Shown piece after piece: positions 56,444 through 64,000 of a stretch of 64,000 nucleotides of DNA; within the stretch, counting starts at the first letter, position 1; the number at the start of each line of letters is the position of its first letter. Position numbers and translations under genes: made by a program. Below the pieces are notes generated by a model. The model made no database searches and was not told where the DNA came from. It saw only the letters and a program-made list of their open reading frames with translations. Source of the stretch: Pisaster brevispinus (taxonomy: Eukaryota > Echinodermata > Asteroidea > Forcipulatida > Asteriidae); contig JAMKCF010000013.1 in NCBI GenBank assembly GCA_023634235.1, positions 11,595,705-11,659,704 on the forward strand. The letters are read 5' to 3'.

Positions 56444-56759
56444 TATGGGGTGCCGTTTATGACTTTGTTATGAAACTCTTATATATATAGCAAAACCAAA
56501 TATATATAGATCGAAACAAATGTATATAGAACGAAACAAAAATATATAGAACGAAATACAAAACATACAGAACAAAACAAAAATATATAGAACGAAAAAA
56601 ATATATACAGAGCGAAGTGCCTCCTACGACGACTAAGGGCCAGGGTGCAATATTTATAGAACGAAACCAAAAACTAAAATACGTAGAACGAAGCGCCGCT
56701 TACGACGACTAAGGGCCAGGCTGCCAGTTTCACAATAAAGTCGTAAATGGCATCCCATT
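56444..56759. mobile_element. 316-bp MITE of the Y family (Group 1)
   Basis: The ends are TATGGGGTGCCGTTTATGAC and GTCGTAAATGGCATCCCATT. The exact 6-bp duplication GAAAAT is at 56438-56443 and 56760-56765. The arms carry the same ATATATAGAACGAAAC units and the GACGACTAAGGGCCAG block as Y. It lies in intron 3 of Reeler gene B, so the duplication of the Reeler genes and this insertion can be ordered against gene A, which lacks it. Confidence 0.93.
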
Positions 56760-57095
56760 GAAAATTGTTGACCCAGTTTGCCTGACGTCATCACCGCAAC
56801 AAATCTTGGTTGCGCCATTTTGAGAGTCAGTTTCCAACGCCATGATTCACAACAGGATACTGTTTATAGATTTAGTTCGCATTCAGACGAAGCACGTGCG
56901 TTCACACGCTCACCATTTCTTTACATGCATTTGGACGAAAATTTCACGATCTGACCTGAGCCAGCCAAATCTATGCTGTCTTACCAAAGACTCAATACAA
57001 GCCAGTAAATTAGTATTGTCAACATTGCTGACAAACTTGCAGGCAATGTTGGCGTTCAGGTTTGCGTATACTTAGAAAATACAAAAATTGCTTAC

Positions 57096-57187
57096 TGGAA
57101 ATAAATGTCTCCTTTGTCTCCACTCCCAGATGTCCAAGTCACCGTCATGTTGGTTATTGCGGTATTGTTGGTATGACCCAACGCATC
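57096..57187 (-). CDS. Reeler-domain protein, gene B, exon 3
   Basis: This 92-bp exon in phase 0 encodes DALGHTNNTAITNM, TVTWTSG and GDKGDIYFQ. The acceptor is GCAATGCAG and the donor is TTTCCA|GTAAGC. Length and phase equal those of the gene A exon at 1993-2084. The nearby intron sequence is also similar in both genes: the AGGCAA-TTGGCGTT stretch just left of the exon has a counterpart near 1925-1945. Confidence 0.88.
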
Positions 57188-57840
57188 CTGCATTGCCAAT
57201 GAGTCCGATCCAGAGTGAAATTAAATAATACAATATTTATTGTAAGACCGTCGAGTTTGCATTCAATCCAATATAGGGGCTCGTTAGTGTGTCAGTATGG
57301 AGGTCAGTGGAAAATAAAATAAAGAGAACAATAAATTTTTCGAGAAAAAAAAACTAAATAATTATAACTATTTTGTGAGGAAAAATTTACATTTTGCAGA
57401 ATGAAACAGTGTTTCGCTCCCTCGAAATATTTATAAAGTGGGTTTGGAGCTCTTTATATGCTTTTTTTCCGAGATCGCCGTCACTAACATCCGTTTAACA
57501 AGTAAATTTAATATTATAGTTACGTTTTTAAAAATGATGTAGATGGATCGGCACAAGACACGCGTTATCAACAGGATGACTGTGCAAGTCTTCCGCGTAT
57601 CGAAACGTTTGACAAAACACGTTAAACGAATAAACCTTTTTTTGTCTGAAATTAGATTTTTGTTTTAAATTATGTCTATAAATAAATGTGAACAATACAA
57701 TTTAAAATGAATTTTAGCTTTTATAATAAATACATATACAATTGGTTTATTATTACTGGAACAAAATTAAAACTCAAGGGACAATGATGTTTATGATTTG
57801 AACTTTTTAGAAACCCCTTTTGTAAATCCACGCCGGTCTG
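57188..57840. other. Intron 2 of gene B, left part, no gene seen
   Basis: AT-rich intron sequence. Bases near 57225-57300 (TTATTGTAAGACCGTCGAG and TCGTTAGTG-GTCA) match gene A intron 2 near 2578-2650, so homology between the paralogs extends into the intron. Confidence 0.55.
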
Positions 57841-57847
57841 GGCCTAA

Positions 57848-58297
57848 TTTCATAGAGCTGCTTAACGGCCGATGTTGTGCTTACTGTGCGATTTCCATTT
57901 CATAGCGCTGCTTAACGGCCGATGTTGTGCTTACTGTGCGATTTCCATTTCATAGCGCTGCTTAACGGCCGATGTTGTGCTTACTGTGCGATTTCCATTT
58001 CATAGCGCTGCTTAACGGCCGATGTTGTGCTTACTGTGCGATTTCCATTTCATAGCGCTGCTTAACGGCCGATGTTGTGCTTACTGTGCGATTTCCATTT
58101 CATAGAGCTGCTTAACGGCCGATGTTGTGCTTACTGTGCGATTTCCATTTCATAGAGCTGCTTAACGGCCGATGTTGTGCTTACTGTGCGATTTCCATTT
58201 CATAGAGCTGCTTAACGGCAGATGTTGTGCTTACCGTGCGATTTCCATTTCATAGAGCTGCTTAACGGCCGACTTTGTGCTTACTGTGCGATTTCCA
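57848..58297. repeat. 50-bp tandem array, 9 copies
   Basis: Nine copies begin at 57848 and every 50 bases on. Each reads TTTCATAGCGCTGCTTAACG, GCCGATGTTGTGCTTACTG and TGCGATTTCCA, with CGC/AGC variants. The unit is the end segment of the dispersed inverted-repeat element that continues to 58700. Confidence 0.96.
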
Positions 58298-58705
58298 TTT
58301 CATAGCGCTGCTAACCGTAAGCACACGAAAAGGCATGCTAACCTTCCGGTGCTTACTGTATGAAAATGAATGACATAACAATGCAAATCCATCATGAACG
58401 CGCAAGGTGGCTGCCTAGTTTTCTTACTAACCTGTGAAATATGCTTACGCTGATAAGCAACTTTTCTGCTTTAGTTAGCACGAAAATTTGCTTACCGTTA
58501 AGCAGCACTATGAAATATGGCCCAGTAAAAGCTGGGCCCAATTTCATAGCGCTGCTTAACGGTAAGCAAATGTTCGTGCTTACTGTAGCAGAAAAATTTG
58601 CTAAGGCGTAAGCGTATTTTACAGGTTAGCAAGAAAATTAAGCGGCCATCTTGCACGTTCACCATGGATTTGCATTGTGACGTCAATCATTTTCGTGCAC
58701 CGGTA
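58298..58705. mobile_element. Inverted-repeat element adjoining the 50-bp array
   Basis: Two arms meet near 58520: the left contains ATGCAAATCCATCATGAACG, AACCTGTGAAATATGCTTACG and TTACCGTTAAGCAGCACTATG, and the right is its mirror (ATAGCGCTGCTTAACGGTAAG ... ATGGATTTGCATTGTG). The outer part of the left arm runs into the 50-bp array, which suggests the array grew from its tip. A fragment of the same repeat is at about 4474-4520. Confidence 0.8.
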
Positions 58706-59194
58706 TGAACACACCGGGGTCGACCCGAGGAAGCTAATCGAACGCACCCATAATACTAGTATAGAGATCAGTGACTAGTTAGCAATCTACCAGAAGTGGT
58801 CACCACTAGCTCACAGCGTACCGTCCTCAGTGCGGTGAAAGGTCTATTTCAAGGAAAACTCAAAATAAACTCCAGTGACATAGAAAAAGCATAATCCCCA
58901 CAGAACAATTAAACTTGTTAAAAGTGAAAATGACAGAGAGGCATGGCGAACAGTGCTTTAAAAAATGTCACAAAAACTGCAAAACGACGAGGTTTGACAA
59001 AAATGTAGGTTTGAAACAAAATCTAACTTGAGAAAAGCAAAAAGCAGAATTACTAGAGAATAAGAAACCGCAGAAACAATAGAGAAAAAAACCTTTAAAA
59101 TAGTGAGGGGGAACAGCCAGACACACCTCCTCACTTTACCGGTAACTCACGCAAGCACTACTGGATACAAAAAGGCACAGTATAGACACCTGCA

Positions 59195-59610
59195 GCCGAT
59201 TTCACGAAACGCTAGGATTAATCCTATCTCGAGTTAGGACGAGTAACTAGTCCTAACTTAGGATTAATCTTAAGGTTTACATGTTACAGTGCAAGGCTGG
59301 GACGCGTCCTAAGTCCTAAGATTAATCCCAAGTTAGGAAGAGTTTGGTGAAATCGACGGCTGAACCAGCACGCACACAAGCAAAGATGCGAGTCCAAAAG
59401 TCACAGCGTAGACACCTGAACCAGCACGCACACAGGCAAAGATGCGAGTCCCGAAACGCTAGGATTAATCTTATCTCGAGTTAGGACGAGTAACTAGTCC
59501 TAACTTAGGATTAATCTTAAGGTTTACATGTTACAGTGCAAGGTTGGGACTCGTCCTAAGTCCTAAGATTAATCCTAAGTTAGGAAGAGTTTGGTGAAAT
59601 CGACGGCAGA
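59195..59610. repeat. Doubled MITE-like repeat, ~247-bp period
   Basis: CGAAACGCTAGGATTAATC...GGTGAAATCGACGGC occurs at 59204-59362 and again from 59452. The first copy starts GCCGATTTCACGAAAC and ends GTTTGGTGAAATCGACGGC, so the ends are inverted, with mirrored CTAGGATTAATC and GATTAATCC inside. The intervening CTGAACCAGCACGCACACA sequence is duplicated too. The second copy lacks the outer left end. Confidence 0.8.
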
Positions 59611-59725
59611 AGGGAAGTTAACCCTGCGCAGACAAAACATCACAGCGCCCTAACACTGGAAGTCATGAAGAAGCTCTTGGGGAAAGACACCCAAAGAAAA
59701 ATAAACTGCACCCAAAGTTGTGGAA

Positions 59726-60152
59726 GTGTCGTGGCCGAGTGGTTAAGAGCACCGAATTCAAACTCTGGTGTTTCTGATCAGCAGAGTGTGGGTTCGTATC
59801 CCCAGCCGTGACACTTGTGTCCTTGAGCAAGACACTTTACCGCTGCTTCGTCCTTCGGATGGGACGTAAAGCCGTTGGTCCCGTGTGTTGTGTAACGCAT
59901 GTAAAAGAACCCAGTGCACTTATCGAAAAGAGAAGGGGTTCGCCCCGGTGTTCCTGGTTGTGGCTGCTTAATGCGCCGTAGCACCTTGTAAACCCTTATA
60001 CGGTGCTAAATAAATGGGTCTCAGAATCCACCACTGCAATAACCTATCTTTCTGAAAGTTTGTTTATACTCAGCGCCTTGAGTACCTTGTTTGGTAGATA
60101 CGTGCGCTATATAAGACTTCGATATTATTATTATTATTATTATTATTATTAA
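59726..60152 (+). repeat. tRNA-Leu-derived SINE, copy 2
   Basis: Head GTGTCGTGGCCGAGTGGTTA, with TTCAAAC at the anticodon loop and a B-box-like GGTTCGTATCCC. The body shares GGATGGGACGTAAAGCCGTT and GTAAAAGAACCCAGTGCACT with copy 1 but has an additional CCCCGGTGTTCCTGG segment. (ATT)n tail. It lies in intron 2 of Reeler gene B. Confidence 0.88.
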
Positions 60153-60739
60153 AGTAACGGAAAAGAAAGCCCCGATAAAGCTAAAGTCAACAAAGAGTAA
60201 TAGACTTACCAACCAGAAAATATTATCAAACACCTAAGGCACACAAGCCGAAAATGTATGTTTACAAAATGCAAGGAGCATATAGTCAAACAGTGGGATA
60301 AATTCGAACACAGAATTATGAATGAAGAACCCGACATCGTATAGGCATCGTGGAAACGTGACTAAAGACATCAGAGATGCATAAATCTAATTACCTGGAT
60401 ATTAAATATTCAGAACTGACAGAGACAGAAAACATTGAGATTTGGAAGAGCTGCACTCTATACCAAATTAAGTCTTTCAAAGAGATTAAGTAATTCAAAG
60501 AGAAGATTTTTAATTCTGAAAATCAGTATTGTGTGAATTATGCGACATCGAAAAAAAAAACACAATATGAGAAACAATGTCAACTACGACTAATATCAAC
60601 GTGATGAACAACGCCAAACGTAACAATAACCAACACGTGACAAGTAAACCTGATAGTGACAACCTCCTCATAGAAGTACAAAACTCAAGCAACGACGGAC
60701 AAAGACATTTACTAAATGAACAGTGACTTGGAAAAAGCA

Positions 60740-61300
60740 GGTCAACAAACAGTTGCTTTAGTGATGGGTGATTTTAATTTCAGAGAAATAAACTGGGAAC
60801 TACTCCAATCTTCAAACTCATACAAGTTATCATAGATATTATATAGACGCAGCATAATCAACAACAACAAAAACGTGACAAAAAGCTATCCTTCACCTCG
60901 TGATGACATCGGATCCAAACATGAGGTAGTTGATAAACTATGAGGCACAAGTGATCATCAGACCACTGCAGTATATAAATGGAACCAACAATCTACTCAA
61001 CAGATGTGACGATGCAATGCAATGAAAGAGAGTCTAAAACACACTAACTGGAAAGAACAGCTCGCCACCTGTCACATACACCAAGCTTGAGACCTACTAC
61101 ACGATAAACTGAACTCCCTAGTAGACGAATATGTAAACAGAAGGGGATGACTAGGCCCTATAGGTGAAAATTGAATCCATACGCAGAAAGAAAAAAGCAA
61201 GTACAAAACATCCGGTTATGAAAAGGACCTCCAGCGTACAGATCATGTGAGAAAATTGCCAAAAAGAAGGTTCGAGCCGCCAAATTTATTTAGCTATAGC
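60740..61300 (+). pseudogene. LINE endonuclease remnant
   Basis: ALVMGDFNFREINWELL is the standard G-D-F-N block of AP-endonuclease domains in non-LTR retrotransposons. About 165 bases on, after a stop, GTSDHQTTAVYKW matches the G-x-S-D-H block. The Lys/Arg-rich linker between endonuclease and RT can be recognised near 61180-61280. Stops and frameshifts show it is dead; no RT core follows. Confidence 0.7.
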
Positions 61301-61310
61301 CGAAGACATC

Positions 61311-61487
61311 TATGAGCAAGTTCGGGTGGGCGGCTAGAGTGACTAGACTTACCAGAAACCATAGAGCACAGGGAGATTGACTTGATCGACCATGCACTAG
61401 AGCATGGTCGAGATAGTCAATTTGAGAGTTACATCACACACGGCGCACAGTCTAGTCACTCTAGTCGCCCGCCCGAACTCGCTCTAT
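61311..61487. repeat. 177-bp hairpin element
   Basis: TATGAGCAAGTTCGGGTGGG and GGCTAGAGTGACTAGACT mirror AGTCTAGTCACTCTAG and CGCCCGAACTCGCTCTATA. A second hairpin, TGATCGACCATGC against GCATGGTCGAGATAG, sits at the centre. The ends (TATGAGC / GCTCTATA) resemble Group 1, but I find no 6-bp target duplication. Confidence 0.75.
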
Positions 61488-61499
61488 AATGATCGTTAA

Positions 61500-61830
61500 A
61501 TCGCCATCTTGGATTAGAACAGCGCCATTTTGGATTGGAAGCGCGCCATCTTGGATTAGAAGCGCGCCATCTTTTTACGTCGACTGGCGCCCGCACCCTG
61601 CTTAGTTAATGCGTCCTGGGGTCGATGTCGGGGTACCCGTGGGTTGGGGTCTGCGTTGGTGTTCCGACGTCTGACTGCGATTGTGTGCAGCGGCGTCCGC
61701 ATACCCGCATGGGTTGGGGTCTGCGTTGGTGTTCCAACGTCTGACCGCGATTGTGTGCAGCGGCAGCCGGATACCCGCATTGGTCGGCAATTGGTCGGCC
61801 ATTATTGGGTGCGTTTTCGCAGCTGTAACC
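61500..61830. repeat. Short tandem repeats: ~30-bp CCATCTTGGATTAGAA units, then ~76-bp GC-rich units
   Basis: CGCCATCTTGGATTAGAA occurs three to four times from 61501 to 61572. From 61615 to 61830, GGGTTGGGGTCTGCGTTGGT and GACCGCGATTGTGTGCAGCG recur as ~76-bp units, ending in CGCATTGGTCGGCAATTGG. The second block is shared with the interior of W. Confidence 0.85.
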
Positions 61831-62239
61831 AATAACTGTTTCGGTCTTTGGCCGGTGACTAACCAATGGCCAATTCAACCGAAACATATTTGTTACGACC
61901 GCGATCCTTTAAAAGGAAGCCATGCAATGGAAGCACGAACCTGAACGTTTTACCTCTAAAGCTACATTCGCACTGTGCCGCAGCACGGACCATCCAACGT
62001 GCTGGGCGTGACAGGCGATTCTGTTCCGGGACATCAAGTCCCACAAAGTAGGGGTGGCAATGAGTTTTCACTATGATATTCTGTCCACTAAAATGGATTA
62101 GAAACATTTGAGTTTGGAGCACAAAACGCTAACAGTGCCCTGCTTTTGTACATTCTGAGCTGACATTGCGTATAAAAGTACATTGGTTTTGTAAAAGCAC
62201 ATCTCTAAAATTATTTAAGCAAATAAGTTTAATCCCTAC

Positions 62240-62412
62240 CGCAGCTGATGAACATTTAAGTAGTTCCGCCCCCTGGGGAACTCTGCTGAAAGATCCTACA
62301 GGTCGGATTTTCCAATCAGGGTCACAGGAAAGGGCGGGTTCGTCCTGACGTCTTGCTTGCAAGAAGAAGCCTTTGAAGAATACTCCGCTACTGTCATTAC
62401 TTCGCACAGTCA
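62240..62412 (-). CDS. Reeler-domain protein, gene B, exon 2 (Reeler core)
   Basis: Paralog of the 3400-3572 exon: 173 bp, same acceptor (CTGACAG), same donor context (GCG|GTAGGG) and same phases (1 in, 0 out). It encodes TVRSNDSSGVFFKGFFLQAR, then CDPDWK, VGSFSRVP and a KCSS cysteine. Differences from gene A are a handful of substitutions, with no stop or frameshift. I could not find exon 1 (signal peptide) in the remaining 1.6 kb to the right; in gene A the matching intron is 3.8 kb, so exon 1 is probably outside the window. The intron to exon 3 is about 5 kb and is filled with SINE, LINE and MITE material. Confidence 0.88.
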
Positions 62413-64000
62413 CTGTCAGATATGCGGAAGAAAAAATAAATAATGCTGAAACCTCTTCTTTGTTGCATTATAAAGTATTTAAAAATTATCAGAGTACATA
62501 ACCACTCCGTAGTACGCCGTCCTGTAATGGCCATCGCGGCTTGCTACCTCCATGCTATGTGTAAAGCCGAGTATAGACTGGTCTCCTACAACAAGCAGGC
62601 CTACCAACTCAATGGTTTCGATGGCTAAACATAACATGATGACAGTAGCGATGACACCTAACTATCAGGCTGATACTAACACGAGTGTGCACTCTTGTAC
62701 ATGTATATGACATGGACAAAATGTGGTCTGTCAAACTCTCTGTCCTTGCTCTATGGTCAAACGTATGGGCGGCCAAAAGGGCAAAAACTAATAAATGTAT
62801 AAACTAAAGGGCAACATAAAAAACAAAGAAAAAAGTTGGTAAATTAAAGACAAAGTCAAAAATAACTTTAAAAACTCAACAACAATCAAAGAAAGTTGTT
62901 TTTAAACAAAGAGGAACTCTGAATCAAACTAATCCAAAAACCCGTAGACAATTAAAAACATAACAATAAAGAAAACAGCAAAAACAATCAAAGAATCATT
63001 CTTGTAAAAGAACACACACAAAACCAAACACAAACAGAGACGGATGACTAACAGAGTCGAAATAAAGATAAATCCACTGAACTATCGTTAAAAACGAAAT
63101 CAAACTAACTGTTACAAAAAGATTGAGGGCGGATATCTGAAGCTAAAGACAAACTGCAACAACTATCAATGACAAAGCAAACTATCACATTTTACGGGAA
63201 ACTAAGGACTGAGTAAAACGTTGTTGGCGCATGTTCAATTGTGACTGTTACCCGTATTCCCCGTACCTCCCGTCCTTACGCGTAAAAATACACAGATACA
63301 CGTTGTTGCCATTTTAGTCATTGGACGCCCACGTAGTCGTAAGAAATATACGAAGCAGGGTAGTAAGACTATACACAGCTATTGAAAACGGCGATAATGG
63401 TTCAGATAATATTCAGTACAGGCTTGATAATCTCTGCAGGGATATTCTCCAGTAGCGGGAATATCTTTGTAATTATGAAGATGTCTCAAACAATCTGCTT
63501 TTAGCGAAGCAAACTATCGACACTGCTGTGACTGGTATTGTGGAAGGCAGAACGTTACGGCTAATTCCAGCGGTATGAGTAGTGGTACTAGTAGTAGGCC
63601 CACTGCTACTGGTGCTAGTACTAGCACCAGCAGGACGTGCAGCAGCAGCAGCAGCTCCAGCAGCTGGCAGAGCTTATATAACTCTAAGGCACCTAGTAGT
63701 GCCTTGCAGTTTCCTCGGTGACAGGATTTGTCGACTTGATGTGTGTAACGATTGATATTATATGATAGTATGTCAGACTCGACAATATAGAAATCGTGTT
63801 ACTGAAAGAAGGACACAAAATAACGTTCACTTGACACGAAATAAACTTCAGATATTCTTATTAAATGATTCTTTGGGGTATTTACAATATTTACAACATA
63901 GTCAAGGTATAAACTGAAATGATGGCTTCCAGACTTTCGGGTCGCCAGTAACTATTGGTTGTTTAATCTCACAACGTCAAATAAACTTATAAATAATTTG
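62413..64000. other. Intron 1 of Reeler gene B (expected), no exon found
   Basis: The first ~60 bases match the sequence upstream of gene A exon 2. Further right are AAAC-rich tracts (62780-63150) and a trinucleotide-rich stretch (AGCAGCAGCAGC, near 63640). I searched by eye for the signal-peptide exon and did not find it. Confidence 0.5.

Noticed and set aside
62413..64000. Exon 1 of Reeler gene B
   Set aside because: No minus-strand signal peptide followed by the Pro-Tyr-Thr-Ile motif and a donor could be found; probably beyond the window.

Overview
The window is eukaryotic, metazoan and AT-rich, and most likely comes from an echinoderm, perhaps a sea star. It has spliced exons with GT/AG borders, a BEL/Pao LTR retrotransposon, a Ngaro-type tyrosine-recombinase retroelement, tRNA-derived SINEs with (ATT)n tails, and many foldback transposons of the general type known from sea urchins. 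Several dispersed repeats match echinoderm repeats I recall, but I could not search a database, so the taxon is an inference.

Host genes. Two paralogous genes lie on the minus strand at the two ends of the window. Both encode a Reeler domain. Gene A (exons 7332-7542, 3400-3572, 1993-2084, 40-110) starts with a signal peptide and runs off the left edge. Gene B (exons 62240-62412, 57096-57187, 55655-55725, 55340-55422) lacks its first exon in the window but contains its end: a short hydrophobic C-terminal tail followed by a stop. The three exons seen in both genes have identical lengths (173, 92 and 71 bp) and phases. This points to a recent duplication, with the two copies pushed apart by about 48 kb of mobile DNA. 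I found no other convincing host gene.

Mobile DNA, left to right. A 77-bp minisatellite (366-1212) lies in intron 3 of gene A. A broken exon of an orphan, probably transposon-derived protein (5675-6813) lies in intron 1. A 16-bp GC-rich array is at 9824-9999. A complete BEL/Pao element (10320-17289) has apparently identical 549-bp LTRs, a 5-bp TTAAT target duplication and one open 1861-codon frame. A 2.26-kb TIR element (X1, 18266-20528) follows, then a 6.6-kb foldback element (U, 21715-28290) whose left arm holds a non-autonomous LTR element (21958-26814). Another foldback element (29260-31943) precedes a decayed Ngaro retroelement (32061-46818, minus strand). That retroelement encodes gag, reverse transcriptase/RNase H, tyrosine recombinase and an SGNH hydrolase. 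It is interrupted by a doubled 230-bp MITE and by a 10.2-kb stack: X2 (36438-46682) carries Y (36502-40868), Z (41082-41662) and W (42464-45854), and W carries V (43426-44302). Beyond it are SINEs, LINE remnants, MITEs and a 50-bp array at 57848-58297.

Main pattern. Most of the TIR elements fall into two groups that I defined from their ends and target duplications. Group 1 has TATG.../...CATA ends, 6-bp duplications and often very long arms built of tandem repeats. Group 2 has TAG.../...CTA ends, a small palindrome at the very tip and 9-bp duplications. The nesting gives a clear relative order of insertions.
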